NCBI RefSeq assembly: GCF_000300195.1
Contig: NZ_AMQH01000009.1
Location: forward strand, 124,001-188,000
Direction: 5' to 3'
DNA length: 64,000 bases
From: Clostridium tunisiense TJ
GTDB lineage: Bacteria > Bacillota > Clostridia > Clostridiales > Clostridiaceae
In this document: positions 43,541 to 52,646 of the stretch, one piece after another
How positions within the stretch are numbered: position 1 is the first letter of the stretch
How the letters are laid out: each line of letters starts with the position of its first letter
Program-made: the position numbers and the translations under genes
The notes under the pieces: generated by a model
What the model was told of the DNA's origin: nothing
What the model saw: only the letters and a program-made list of their open reading frames with translations
Database searches by the model: none

Positions 43541-43912
43541 ATGATACCTGCAAAGTTGTTAGAAGTATTAAGTAAGGAAGGTGTAGTTGCAATTGTTACA
43601 GAGGGCAAAGAAGGTGCTCATCTAGTTAACAGCTGGAATAGCTATATAAAAATCACTACAGATGAAAGTTTACTCGTTCCTGTTGGCGGCATGAAGGTTA
43701 CTGAAGCTAATCTTCAAGAAAACAATAAAGTACTTGTAACTATAGGTAGCCGTGAAGTTGAAGGTTTTCATTCAAAGGGAACTGGATTTTTAATCACTGG
43801 AACTGCATCCATGCTTTATGAGGGGGCTAGATTTAATAAGACCAAAGAAAGCTTTCCTTGGGCAAGAGCAGTACTTGAAATAAGACCTGAAGCTATAACT
43901 CAAACTTTATAA
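43541..43912 (+). CDS. pyridoxamine 5'-phosphate oxidase family (FMN-binding split barrel) protein
   Basis: 123 residues. The strand pattern VVAIVTEGKEGAHLVNSWNSYIKI, then LLVPVGGMKVTE and KVLVTIGSREV, is typical of small PNPOx-like flavin-binding proteins in clostridia. Binding of FMN is likely; the reaction is unknown. AAAGGGGGA precedes the ATG. Confidence 0.8.
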   Translation: MIPAKLLEVLSKEGVVAIVTEGKEGAHLVNSWNSYIKITTDESLLVPVGGMKVTEANLQENNKVLVTIGSREVEGFHSKGTGFLITGTASMLYEGARFNKTKESFPWARAVLEIRPEAITQTL

Positions 43913-43923
43913 ATATGTACAAA

Positions 43924-43962
43924 AAAGTAGCCCTCCAATTAGGAGTATGGCTACTTTCTTAA
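43924..43962 (+). terminator. intrinsic terminator
   Basis: AAAGTAGCC-CTCC/GGAG-...GGCTACTTT nested stem (43924-43957) after the stop at 43912, followed by CTTAATTT. Confidence 0.75.
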
Positions 43963-44026
43963 TTTATAATACTAAATTATTGTTTTAAACTTAGATTTTT
44001 TATTTGAGCAAATTATAGTCATATAA

Positions 44027-45034
44027 TCAGTTTTTCTTCTCTAAACACTTTTCTGGATTAAGAATTATTTCTTCCCATTCTCCCTTAGAATTTTTCTTAT
44101 ACTGTCCAACTTCTACATCTGTGCCATTAGTTAAGGTAAAGAACTTTATAAGATATTCATTTCCGTCTGTTCCCTTGAAAGGAACCTTTTTTACATAACC
44201 TTCTTGCTCCATTGGCTGCCTTTCCTTAACCAAAGAGCACCAATTTCCATATTTGATATCCACTACTGCTTCAGCATCATAAGACCACCCATGATAAGGT
44301 GCACAAAGATAATTTTCTCCTCGAAAGTCTACATCAGAAATTTTATAATCCTTACCTTCCTTTGTTAAGTAAACAAATCCGTAATAATAGGCAAATTGCC
44401 CCATACCTTTATCAGTGCCTTCAATAGTTTCAATTTCAATAAAATAAGGGATACTATCGGGATGATCTTCTCTTTTAGGTACTTCTCTTACCTTTAACAG
44501 ACTTATGTGAAATATATTTTTAAAGGATTCTAAGTATTGTTTATAGCTAAGCTTCTTTCTATAATCCGTGGTTAAAAAGTTGTAAGCTATTGGATAAGGA
44601 GCCGTTGCGGTACCTAAAGTTCCACAGCCTGTAGATTTTCCCTCCTCAAAACTTCCAGCCCCTTCTTTTAGAATGCTAAAGTAATTTATAACTGTATCCT
44701 CAGGTGTTTTTAATAGCTCACTTGGTATTTTAATCTTGTCTGGACTTTTTCCATAAAACTCATCAAAAAACTTAAAGTCTTTTACTCTATCATTAATTGC
44801 AGGTAGCTTTGAAGGTCGGAAAAACTTTTCCAGATCCATTGAAGGTTCCTTATTCTCTAGCTTCTCATCCTCCCTATGTATAACCTGATTTTGGAATGCT
44901 CCTCCCATTACCATTTTGACAGAACTCTTCCTATGGTTGTACACAGTAAATCCTAAAATTACTACTAATACTAATGCCTCAAAGCCAACTACAATTTTAA
45001 AGGCCTTGTTTTCCCAAAATGCTTTTAAATTCAT
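44027..45034 (-). CDS. hypothetical membrane-anchored extracytoplasmic protein
   Basis: 335 residues. One N-terminal TM helix (about 13-33) is followed by a hydrophilic linker and a mixed alpha/beta domain. Motif-like stretches are FYGKSPDKIKIPSELL, a Gly/Cys loop STGCGTLGTATAPYP and LCAPYHGWSYDAEAV. No family recognised. The ATG has a weak upstream site (AGTAGGTAATTGA). Single gene, convergent with 43541. Confidence 0.55.
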   Translation of the reverse strand: MNLKAFWENKAFKIVVGFEALVLVVILGFTVYNHRKSSVKMVMGGAFQNQVIHREDEKLENKEPSMDLEKFFRPSKLPAINDRVKDFKFFDEFYGKSPDKIKIPSELLKTPEDTVINYFSILKEGAGSFEEGKSTGCGTLGTATAPYPIAYNFLTTDYRKKLSYKQYLESFKNIFHISLLKVREVPKREDHPDSIPYFIEIETIEGTDKGMGQFAYYYGFVYLTKEGKDYKISDVDFRGENYLCAPYHGWSYDAEAVVDIKYGNWCSLVKERQPMEQEGYVKKVPFKGTDGNEYLIKFFTLTNGTDVEVGQYKKNSKGEWEEIILNPEKCLEKKN

Positions 45035-45468
45035 TCAATTACCTACTTTCTAATATTTCTTATTGCCTTAAGGTGAGTATTAAATATTAAACCTTAACTC
45101 CTCATATTAGAGTATATTTTTAAAAAGGTAGATAAATTCGTGTTTACTTGTATTTTAAAAGTTGCTCCTTACTTTTTATGTACACTCCCCTATTAGGTTG
45201 TTTTATTTAAGCTAAGTCCGTTTAATAAATCATTACATAAATTAATCCTACCAATATTAAATCTAATCCCCTTACTAAACACTTCAATTAGTGCTAAAAT
45301 ATTCTTAATATGCTGTAGACTAATTATCCTGTAGAAAACTCTACTTATTAAAGATTTGATTTAAAATTTAGTTTTAGGGTAAAAATTTCTTAATGGATAA
45401 GGTTACGAGAAGCAGACTTACTTCAATGAACTTGTTCATTGTAAATAAACTATAAAGGAGAGTAATTT
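45035..45468. other. intergenic, palindrome near its right end
   Basis: No gene. The only clear signal is the perfect 16-bp palindrome at 45425-45440 upstream of the rhomboid-like gene. Confidence 0.45.
45425..45440. promoter_or_regulatory. perfect palindrome, candidate operator
   Basis: AATGAACTTGTTCATT reads identically on both strands and ends about 28 nt before the rhomboid-like gene start. Its size suits a dimeric repressor; too short-looped for a terminator and no T-run follows. Confidence 0.45.
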
Positions 45469-46269
45469 ATGGGTTTCTTAGACAAATTAGAAAGAAAATA
45501 TGGAAGATATACAATAAGAGATTTGATGAAATATATTGTAATTTTAAACTTTGCAGTATACCTAATTGCCAATATAGTGTATCCTGAGGGGCACTTAAGA
45601 AGCTGGTTAATTCTTAGTCCTAGACATGTAATGAGTGGCCAAGTTTGGAGACTTTTTACCTTTGTTTTAATACCTCCAGCTACCTCAACTCTCTGGATAT
45701 TGTTTACCCTTTATTTTTACTATATGATTGGCTCTTCTCTTGAAGAAGAATGGGGTAGCTTTAAGTTTAATATTTATTATCTTACTGGAATAGTTGGAAC
45801 TATACTTGCAGCCTTTATAACTGGTGGAGTTACTACTGCAGTGTACTTAAATATGTCCTTATTCTTGGCCTTTGCTTATTTTTACCCTAACTATCAAGTA
45901 ATGGTTTTTTTCATTATTCCTATGAAGATAAAATACTTGGCTTTAGTTGATGTACTTCTTTTATTATCTTCATTCTTTAGTGGAAATCTTACTGATAAGG
46001 TAGTAATTATAGCAGCCCTTGGAAACTTCTTTTTATTCTTTGGAAAAGATATATTTTCAAGAGTTAAAACCAGAAAAAAGGTTACTACTAATAGGCGTAA
46101 CTTTAAAAATAACAGCCCAAAAGTTATATACATCTACAGATGTACTATATGTGGTGCTACGGAAAAATCTCATCCAAATATGGAGTTTAGGTACTGCTCT
46201 AAATGCGAAGGGCATCATGCTTATTGTACAGATCACTTATTTAATCATGAACATATTAAAGAAGAATAG
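45469..46269 (+). CDS. rhomboid-like membrane protein with C-terminal zinc finger, probably not a protease
   Basis: 266 residues. Six hydrophobic segments with the rhomboid layout (GQVWRLFTFVLIPP, LEEEWGSFKFNIYYLTG). The GxSG active-site loop is replaced by YLNMSLFL, and the catalytic His position lies in AALGNFF without His, so peptidase activity is unlikely. Residues about 200-215 are a basic linker. Residues 224-262 carry CTIC, CSKC and several Cys/His (CTDHLFNHEH) of zinc-binding type. GGAG precedes the ATG. Confidence 0.72.
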   Translation: MGFLDKLERKYGRYTIRDLMKYIVILNFAVYLIANIVYPEGHLRSWLILSPRHVMSGQVWRLFTFVLIPPATSTLWILFTLYFYYMIGSSLEEEWGSFKFNIYYLTGIVGTILAAFITGGVTTAVYLNMSLFLAFAYFYPNYQVMVFFIIPMKIKYLALVDVLLLLSSFFSGNLTDKVVIIAALGNFFLFFGKDIFSRVKTRKKVTTNRRNFKNNSPKVIYIYRCTICGATEKSHPNMEFRYCSKCEGHHAYCTDHLFNHEHIKEE

Positions 46270-46270
46270 T

Positions 46271-46308
46271 AAAACAGCAGGGACAGTTAAGTTCCTGCTG
46301 TTTTTAAT
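46271..46308. terminator. intrinsic terminator between convergent genes
   Basis: AAAACAGCAGGGA...TTCCTGCTGTTTTT stem directly after the stop at 46269, T-rich on both strands. Confidence 0.85.
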
Positions 46309-46322
46309 CCATAATCTAATCA

Positions 46323-47330
46323 CTATTCAATTGGTACCTTAAACTCATTAAGCACCTTTAATTCTGGATCATTCTTATTAACAAGTTTAATAGTTACAAA
46401 CTTTGATCCCTCACTTACAGCTGAATACTTTCCTAATTTTACATATTCTTTTTCATTTTTACTTATCGCTTGCGCATAAGTTGGCTGAAGCTTATTCCCC
46501 TTATCATCATAAGCTGTTACAATTACCCCAGAAGGATAACTATTAGGAATTGTCACTTCTATATCAGTTGTAGTAGGTGTTACAGTCATTTTGTTGAATT
46601 TTACTTCACCATCAACTAGCTCCTTCTTTACCTCTTTAGCCTCTGAAGTATTTTTAGTTACCTCTAGCTTAAACTTCCAAGGACCTGGTACTTTTTTGTC
46701 TGTATATCCCGGATTCTCTATTATGTCCCCAATCTCTATTTCTAGATTGAACTTATCTGGCACTTTTAATCCCCTTGCAGTTAATGGAGCTAAATCAATT
46801 TCATCCATTCCAACAAAGTTAAATTCATCAATAAATTTTCCTTCAATTCCTCCAGTGTTCGCTTCTGTAAATTGTTCATCACAAAAATCTACTCGCATTT
46901 TTTTATTTTGAGTTACAACTGCTAGCATATTTGCATGAGAAAAAGGTTCATCCATTGTAATTGCATAGGATATAAATATATTAGCTCCATCACAAGCTAC
47001 TTCAGTTATTTTCATAGTAATACCATTATTCTTTATCTCTTGATTTACTGCCTGTGCATACTTATACTGTCCACCTTTAAGCATAAACTGTTTTTCACTT
47101 ATACTATCATCACTTTTCAGTTGCTCGAAAACTTTATTGGACAATATAACCTTTTCCGCTAGTACGGGAGTGGCAGCTCCCATAAGCACCACTAAAGCTA
47201 AAGATACTGCCATTACTAAATTTCTATTTTTCTTTGACCTCTTTTTCATGTACTCCTCGCCTCTTGAAATAGCTCTGTTGGTTACTTCCTCAATATTATC
47301 TGGTAATTTTATGTCCTCAAATTCACTCAT
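46323..47330 (-). CDS. DUF4179-type anti-sigma factor
   Basis: 335 residues. A cytoplasmic sigma-binding N-terminus (residues 1-36, LPDNIEEVTNRAISRG) and one TM helix (about 38-58) precede an extracytoplasmic beta-rich domain with the DUF4179 look (NGITMKITEVACDGANIFISYAI starts near residue 98) and a second Ig-like domain. It probably holds the coupled sigma factor. Its ATG overlaps the sigma stop (TAATG). Confidence 0.82.
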   Translation of the reverse strand: MSEFEDIKLPDNIEEVTNRAISRGEEYMKKRSKKNRNLVMAVSLALVVLMGAATPVLAEKVILSNKVFEQLKSDDSISEKQFMLKGGQYKYAQAVNQEIKNNGITMKITEVACDGANIFISYAITMDEPFSHANMLAVVTQNKKMRVDFCDEQFTEANTGGIEGKFIDEFNFVGMDEIDLAPLTARGLKVPDKFNLEIEIGDIIENPGYTDKKVPGPWKFKLEVTKNTSEAKEVKKELVDGEVKFNKMTVTPTTTDIEVTIPNSYPSGVIVTAYDDKGNKLQPTYAQAISKNEKEYVKLGKYSAVSEGSKFVTIKLVNKNDPELKVLNEFKVPIE

Positions 47331-47920
47331 TAACTCTCTCCCCCTTCAAGCTTAGTTTGTAATTGAGCTTTAGCTCTGTGCAAATAAGACTTTACTGTAT
47401 TTTCTGGACACTCCATAACTAATGCTATCTCCTTTAAGGATAAGTTTTGAAAATACTTTAATATAATAGCTGTCTTATACTGGGAAGATAAAGAGTCTAT
47501 TGCACTATATAAGTCAATTTTTTCTTCCAGAGAAACTTGCCCATAATTCTCATCTATGATATTTTCTTGAATAACATCAACTGCTGAATACTTATCTCTT
47601 ACCTTTAACCTATCATTAGCATTATTAATTAGTATGCGTGTCAGCCAGGTTTTAAAAAACTCTGGTTTTTTTAACTTATGAAGGTTTATATAAGCCTTAT
47701 AAACAGTTTCTTGGTAGACTTCTAATGCCTCTTCCTGATTTTTCATGTAAAGAAAAGCTGTTTTATAAAGGTATTCTTTATTCATATCTACTAAAGTAGA
47801 AAAGGCTTCTTTACATCCACTTATAGCCTCTTCTACTAAAGCCACTTGGTCACTTTTATCCCTATCTTTAAAGCTAGCTTTTATAATCTTTTTCAAGGAG
47901 TAAGTAAAAATACTTTCCAC
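47330..47920 (-). CDS. ECF RNA polymerase sigma factor (SigV/ECF30-like)
   Basis: 196 residues. Region 2 (AFSTLVDMNKEYLYKTAFLY, QEEALEVYQETVYKAY, FFKTWLTRILINNA) and region 4 (LPLS-type start LSSQYKTAIILKYF, LSLKEIALVMECPENTVKS) are complete. The pairing with a DUF4179 protein is characteristic of ECF30-like units controlling envelope stress or lysozyme responses. Of two adjacent GTG codons the second is favoured, being 7 nt from GGAGG. Promoter at 47967-47997. Confidence 0.9.
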   Translation of the reverse strand: MESIFTYSLKKIIKASFKDRDKSDQVALVEEAISGCKEAFSTLVDMNKEYLYKTAFLYMKNQEEALEVYQETVYKAYINLHKLKKPEFFKTWLTRILINNANDRLKVRDKYSAVDVIQENIIDENYGQVSLEEKIDLYSAIDSLSSQYKTAIILKYFQNLSLKEIALVMECPENTVKSYLHRAKAQLQTKLEGGES

Positions 47921-47966
47921 CACTCCACCTCCTATATCAAATTCAATCTAGATTGTTTATACATAG

Positions 47967-47997
47967 ATTAGACTTTCATAAGTATCCAAAAGTTGCA
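47967..47997 (-). promoter_or_regulatory. predicted ECF-type promoter of the sigma operon
   Basis: Minus-strand TGCAACTTTT (47997-47988), 14 nt, GTCTAAT (47973-47967). The AAC of the -35 and the GTC of the -10 fit ECF consensus, so autoregulation is inferred. Confidence 0.55.
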
Positions 47998-48536
47998 TGA
48001 AGAATAACCTTTTTCATAAACTTACCATTTTATAAACAATCGGAGCAAATGCTTACCTTATACATTGCTACTTCCTTGTTTTCCTTAAGGCTTTTGGAGA
48101 TGAATAAATTACCTTTACTTAAGAAGATTTATCTGTATGGAACAAATGTTACAACTTAATTTATACATGAATTCTCCTCTAGTTACCTTACGGTGTCTTA
48201 AAAATAAATGAAATTCATCATGAATAAAATTTTACCTTGGAAGCATCTATACACTTTATATTTAGAATTAGGTAAATAATCATATTTAAACATCCTCATG
48301 AGAAATTCCTCTTATCTACTTAGTAATAAAAATATATAACTATAAAAAAAGACCCTATTGGAAACTCAATGCGGTCTTTAATATTATCTCACAAAAACTC
48401 CCAGAAAAAATAGGTAGAAATTAAGTTTACTAAAACTTACAATTTTAGAGAATACTAAAGTTATATTCTAGGAAGTTTTCCCTTTTAAATTTGAATTTCA
48501 CATATAAAAATAAGATTACTAAAATAAGGAGTACTT
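47998..48536. other. intergenic with an isolated minus-strand terminator
   Basis: No protein gene. At 48380-48344 the minus strand has AAAGACC...GGGTCTTT followed by T7, a good terminator without an evident gene in front of it. A short untranslated transcript or read-through protection for the right-hand gene is possible. Confidence 0.45.
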
Positions 48537-49559
48537 ATGGAAACGAAAAAGCATTCAATACAAGATTATATAATTAATGTGTTAAATTATATGGCTCAAG
48601 GACTTTTTGGCTCTCTTATTATTGGATTAATTCTAAAACAAATTGGAGAAAAGGCTGGCATACCAATGCTAGTTGAGTTTGGTAAAATAGCTCAGCTAAT
48701 GATGGGGCCTGCTATTGGAGCTGCTGTAGCTTATGGTGTTAAGGCTCCTGTACTAACTATTTTTTCCTCTATCATTACAGGAACTCTTGGAGCTCAAACC
48801 CTAATTGCAGGAACTAACGGTGCTTATGGGGTTAGAGTGGGTGAACCTGTTGGTGCTCTAGTTGCAGCATTAATTGGAGCAGAACTTGGAAGGCTTGTTC
48901 ATGGAAAAACAAAACTAAACATAATAGTTGTTCCAGCTACTACTATTATTGCTGGAGGAATTACAGCTGCCTTTGTAAGTCCATTTATGTCTTCAGTAAT
49001 GACTACTTTAGGCTCAATGATTAACTATGCCACAGAGCTTCAGCCTATTCCTATGGGAATTTTAGTTTCTACCATTATGGGAATGGTTCTAACCTTGCCA
49101 ATTAGTAGTGCAGCTCTAGCAATTTCCTTAAAGTTAGATGGCCTTGCCGCCGGTGCAGCAACCATCGGCTGTTGTGCTCAAATGGTGGGCTTTGCAGTTT
49201 GTAGCTACAGAGAAAACCGCTTTGGTGGATTAATTGCTCAGGGCCTTGGAACTTCCATGCTTCAAGTACCCAATATCATCAGAAGCCCTATGATATGGAT
49301 TCCACCAACTCTTGCAAGTGCCATCTTAGGCCCCATTGGCTCTGCCATATTCAAAATGAAAAACACTCCTGTAGGTGCAGGAATGGGAACAAGTGGACTT
49401 GTTGGGCAATTTGCTACAATTGAGGCCATGGGAACAAGTTCTCTTTTATTAATATTAATTCTTCATATTATAGCTCCAGCACTTCTCAGCCTTTTAATCT
49501 CAGAGTTTATGCGTAAACAAGGCTGGATTAAATATGGAGATATGAAACTAGATTTATAA
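48537..49559 (+). CDS. PTS EIIC-type membrane protein, PfoR-like
   Basis: 340 residues, about ten hydrophobic segments, with the glycine-rich blocks GPAIGAAVAYG, GTNGAYGVRVGEPVGA and GAGMGTSGLVGQ. The whole matches PTS_EIIC_2 permeases, which include PfoR of Clostridium perfringens (named from toxin-gene effects). No EIIA or EIIB gene is nearby, so substrate and phosphoryl donor are unknown. AAGGAG precedes the ATG. Confidence 0.85.
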   Translation: METKKHSIQDYIINVLNYMAQGLFGSLIIGLILKQIGEKAGIPMLVEFGKIAQLMMGPAIGAAVAYGVKAPVLTIFSSIITGTLGAQTLIAGTNGAYGVRVGEPVGALVAALIGAELGRLVHGKTKLNIIVVPATTIIAGGITAAFVSPFMSSVMTTLGSMINYATELQPIPMGILVSTIMGMVLTLPISSAALAISLKLDGLAAGAATIGCCAQMVGFAVCSYRENRFGGLIAQGLGTSMLQVPNIIRSPMIWIPPTLASAILGPIGSAIFKMKNTPVGAGMGTSGLVGQFATIEAMGTSSLLLILILHIIAPALLSLLISEFMRKQGWIKYGDMKLDL

Positions 49560-49561
49560 AA

Positions 49562-49603
49562 AAAGTGCCATCCACAACTATAAGTGAATGGCACTTTCTT
49601 TTA
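49562..49603 (+). terminator. intrinsic terminator
   Basis: AAAGTGCCAT/ATGGCACTTT stem (49562-49597) with CTTTTA tail, right after the stop at 49559. Confidence 0.85.
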
Positions 49604-49659
49604 GACCTTTAAAAAAGAATCTTAATTTTGCATTATATCCATATAAGTATTATAGATTT

Positions 49660-49800
49660 TTAAGAGTTCTTGTTTATATAAACCTTTAATGCGCGTATGG
49701 TCCAGTAAGAAACTGAAATAAAAGAAATAAGTGCTACTATGCCTAATATAGGTAATAGTATTGCCGATATAATTGCAAATCCCCCAAAAGCAAAATCCAT
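49660..49800 (-). CDS. 46-residue single-TM micro-protein
   Basis: A short frame: MDFAFGGFAIIS then a hydrophobic helix (about 8-33), then WTIRALKVYINKNS. AAGGGGGAAAATT precedes the ATG and codons match the A+T bias. The strong site and basic tail support a real membrane micro-protein. No family recognised. Confidence 0.6.
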   Translation of the reverse strand: MDFAFGGFAIISAILLPILGIVALISFISVSYWTIRALKVYINKNS

Positions 49801-50186
49801 AATTTTCCCCCTTATATATTCTTTCTAAAATTTAAACATATATATTTCTCTTTTATACCTTATCTATGTCTAATTAAGAATTAATTAAAATATCAACTAT
49901 TTCCCCTAGTAAAATTGTACCATTACATATAAATCTTTGTAAGTATTTTACATAAAATATTTGTTTCTATTTAGTTTGTATTGATTTATATAATCATATT
50001 GGTAAAATTTATATTAAGATACTTTGGTGGTAAAAAATTATGGTTACTGTGCTTTTAATAGGTTTTTAGGACTAAACCAAATGGATAAATGAATATTCAG
50101 CTAACATAATTTCTGAAAATAATACCTATGTAAGATTAATTTGGATTAAATCAGTGAATCAATATAACTTATTGTGGAGGTTGTAA
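49801..50186. other. intergenic, no gene seen
   Basis: No supported gene. An extended -10-like TTGGTAAAAT near 49999-50008 could belong to the gene at 50187, although it is about 180 nt away. Confidence 0.35.
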
Positions 50187-50696
50187 ATGAAGAGGAAACA
50201 TGTTCTTTACGGAGTCTTTATAACTTTAATAATTGTAAAGCTTGTGCTTTTAAAAATATACCACGAATATGGACTTAGTTTGATAACCAATTATTTGACA
50301 ACTATAGTTACTTTAATCATAGTTATCATTGGACTTATAGTTGCAAAAAAAGAAAACCTTTATTTCTTTATTCATATTCTTATTTTTCTATATTTGGGTT
50401 TAAATCTATGGAATATATATTCTAGTTTAGCAAGCACTCAAATGGTATTCTATTCTCCCAATGAAAAAAATGCATTAATTATTGAAGAACAATCATCATT
50501 ACGCCATGGAAGTAGCTGGATTTATGAGCAAAAATACTATATTTTCAAAAAAGAGCTACCCTGTTCTCCATTAAATGGGTATAAAATATTTTCTGGTGAG
50601 AGATATAAAATGTCCTGGGTAAGTGAAGATGAAGTAATGATACGCTATCAACCCAATGATTCATCTAAGAATATTACTATAAAATTTAATCAATAA
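50187..50696 (+). CDS. hypothetical membrane protein with C-terminal soluble domain
   Basis: 169 residues. Three hydrophobic segments (about 6-24, 32-52 and 58-76), then a predicted extracytoplasmic part with HGSSWIYEQKYYIFKKEL and SWVSEDEVMIRY. No family recognised. GTGGAGGT precedes the ATG. It is the only plus-strand gene in the 49.6-60 kb stretch. A terminator follows at 50720. Confidence 0.6.
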   Translation: MKRKHVLYGVFITLIIVKLVLLKIYHEYGLSLITNYLTTIVTLIIVIIGLIVAKKENLYFFIHILIFLYLGLNLWNIYSSLASTQMVFYSPNEKNALIIEEQSSLRHGSSWIYEQKYYIFKKELPCSPLNGYKIFSGERYKMSWVSEDEVMIRYQPNDSSKNITIKFNQ

Positions 50697-50719
50697 AAAA
50701 TTAATACTATAAAACATAT

Positions 50720-50782
50720 AATGTCATGGATGTATTAAATCTCTCTAAGAGTAACTAGACTATATCCATGACATTTCTTAAT
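50720..50782. terminator. intrinsic terminator between convergent genes
   Basis: ATGTCATGGA/TCCATGACAT stem (50721-50774) with a long loop, followed by TTTCTTAATTT. Confidence 0.6.
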
Positions 50783-50835
50783 TTAGAATAAAATATTTGT
50801 TATTTCTATGAGCTTTCACCCCTACTCAATCGAAT

Positions 50836-51342
50836 CTAATTTGAAGACTGTGAAAGATTAATGCTCTTTCTTTCAGAAATCTTTTTAAGTAAACAAAGGA
50901 CTCCAAAACCTAATAGTGAGCCTAAAGTATTTAGAATTAAGTCATCTACATCTGTACTTCCCAAGTAAAATACTAATTGTATTACCTCTATAAAAAGACT
51001 TATTGCGAAAGAAGTTAGAAAAATATTTTTTAGCCTATAAAACCTTTTAAATAATAATGGCAATAAAAAACCAAGGGGGCTAAAGGCAAAAATATTTCCT
51101 AGTATATTTTCAGTAGCAATACGAATAGTTGGCTCTCCTTTAAGATATGGAATAATTGTCTTAAAAGGCACAAAGTTTATTGCCTCAATACCTTCCCATA
51201 AGGACCTATCAGCACTATATTGTGCTACAATAAGCGCATTTCCATCTTTAAAAATAATTACGTTCACAAGAACTAATAGATATAAAACAAATAAAAACCA
51301 AAGTAATAATTTAGTCCTTTTTTTCATCTGCTTATTTTCCAA
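50836..51342 (-). CDS. VanZ-family membrane protein
   Basis: 168 residues, five hydrophobic segments. The VanZ signature is clear: INFVPFKTI, ENILGNIFAFSPLGFLLP, FIEVIQLVFYLGSTDVDDLILNTLG (E..Q......D.DD..LN). The TTG at 51342 is chosen because GGGGGAG lies 6-7 nt upstream. Envelope protein; the family includes teicoplanin-resistance VanZ, but most members have no proven role. Confidence 0.88.
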   Translation of the reverse strand: MENKQMKKRTKLLLWFLFVLYLLVLVNVIIFKDGNALIVAQYSADRSLWEGIEAINFVPFKTIIPYLKGEPTIRIATENILGNIFAFSPLGFLLPLLFKRFYRLKNIFLTSFAISLFIEVIQLVFYLGSTDVDDLILNTLGSLLGFGVLCLLKKISERKSINLSQSSN

Positions 51343-51420
51343 TGTTTTCTCCCCCAATACCTTTTAACCTTTAAAACAGAAGTATATCAATATAGCTATA
51401 ACTTTCCTCTAACTATAAAG

Positions 51421-51762
51421 TCACCTTTTCTCTTTAAAAACTACAATTATATTTAATATAAAGATAATAAAACTTACAATAGATATACCTAAAAGCCAGT
51501 TAAACCAGCTATTATGACCTAAGGCATTATTGTCCGCTAAAACTCCTTGAAACAAAAGCCCTGCAGCCATTGCTGCCCCACAAAGCACATCAATTAACAG
51601 ATCAATATTTTGAACAAATCTCCCCTTAGATTTATTCTCTGATAACTTCCTAATATGTAGTGCTTTATAAAAATTAGCCACTACAATTATAAATAGCACT
51701 ATATATGCTATAAACACAAAATGAAAGTATGACATAACATCATTTAAAGGCTCAATTACCAT
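51421..51762 (-). CDS. hypothetical membrane protein
   Basis: 113 residues, three hydrophobic segments (about 14-34, 55-72 and 88-108), with a basic first loop IRKLSENKSKGR. No family recognised. The ATG at 51762 follows GGGAGGGG at 5 nt. It lies 78 nt upstream of the VanZ start in the same direction. Confidence 0.58.
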   Translation of the reverse strand: MVIEPLNDVMSYFHFVFIAYIVLFIIVVANFYKALHIRKLSENKSKGRFVQNIDLLIDVLCGAAMAAGLLFQGVLADNNALGHNSWFNWLLGISIVSFIIFILNIIVVFKEKR

Positions 51763-51898
51763 ATTAACCCCTCCCAATATTTATGATTAAGTAAACTTAA
51801 ATTGACCATAGGCACTTTGCTCAGGGGAGCTAAAGTTCTAGATAGAAACTTCCATCTAGTATTGTTAAACAGCTCTCCTGATAAAATGTTCTTGTCAA

Positions 51899-52489
51899 CT
51901 ATTTGTAAGTGCTTTTAAAAGGCTTCTGATCTGCATAGTAAGGTGATATATTCCCATCTATTTTCACGAGTTCCTTACCATCTGCTGAAAGTCCCAGGAT
52001 GTCAAAGTCTGAGCCTTGAAATCTATTCATGTATACTAGCCATATTCTCTTTCCTTCAGCCTCAATGATTTTTGCTTGCCTCTCAATATTTCTTCCCGCT
52101 TCCATTACTTTCACTTGATTAACTTCTGAGTTGCCAATTACGCCAAAATATATGGGTAAAGACGTTTTCTCTATGCTTGGAAAATACGTATTAGTTATGC
52201 CAAGCTTCTTAGCTGCTAAACTTATATCTCCTTGAACACCATCATAAACAACTTTATACCTACCTAAACTTTTTCTAACAAAGGCTGTTGAAAGGCTATC
52301 TTCTCCTAGGGTTTCGTAGAACACTATACTTCCCCTATTGGTTTTTTCCTCATGTATTATACTTATAGGCTTAGAACTAGACAACTTTATTGCTTCCTCA
52401 GCACTTTTAACGCCAGCGCTAAAATTAATTACTAAAAACAATAAAACAACTGATAATCCTAAAATACCTAGCTTTATCTTCTTATTCAT
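51899..52489 (-). CDS. hypothetical exported protein
   Basis: 196 residues. A signal or anchor helix (5-25) is followed by a mixed alpha/beta domain with VFYETLGEDSLSTAFVRKSLGRYKV as repeated strand pattern and ISPYYADQKPF near the end. No motif recognised. The upstream site is weak (AGGTAAAGTTTA). Probably an extracytoplasmic protein tethered to the membrane. Confidence 0.55.
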   Translation of the reverse strand: MNKKIKLGILGLSVVLLFLVINFSAGVKSAEEAIKLSSSKPISIIHEEKTNRGSIVFYETLGEDSLSTAFVRKSLGRYKVVYDGVQGDISLAAKKLGITNTYFPSIEKTSLPIYFGVIGNSEVNQVKVMEAGRNIERQAKIIEAEGKRIWLVYMNRFQGSDFDILGLSADGKELVKIDGNISPYYADQKPFKSTYK

Positions 52490-52646
52490 TAAACTTTACC
52501 TACCCATATTATTTAACTTATTAGTTACGCTATATAGTTTTATCCTATCTACTAAATGCTCCTTCCCTTATTAAACTCATCTTATAACTGAGAATTAATT
52601 ATTCCCTCAAAACAATATACCTGCTTATATCCTTAAGGTATACTGC

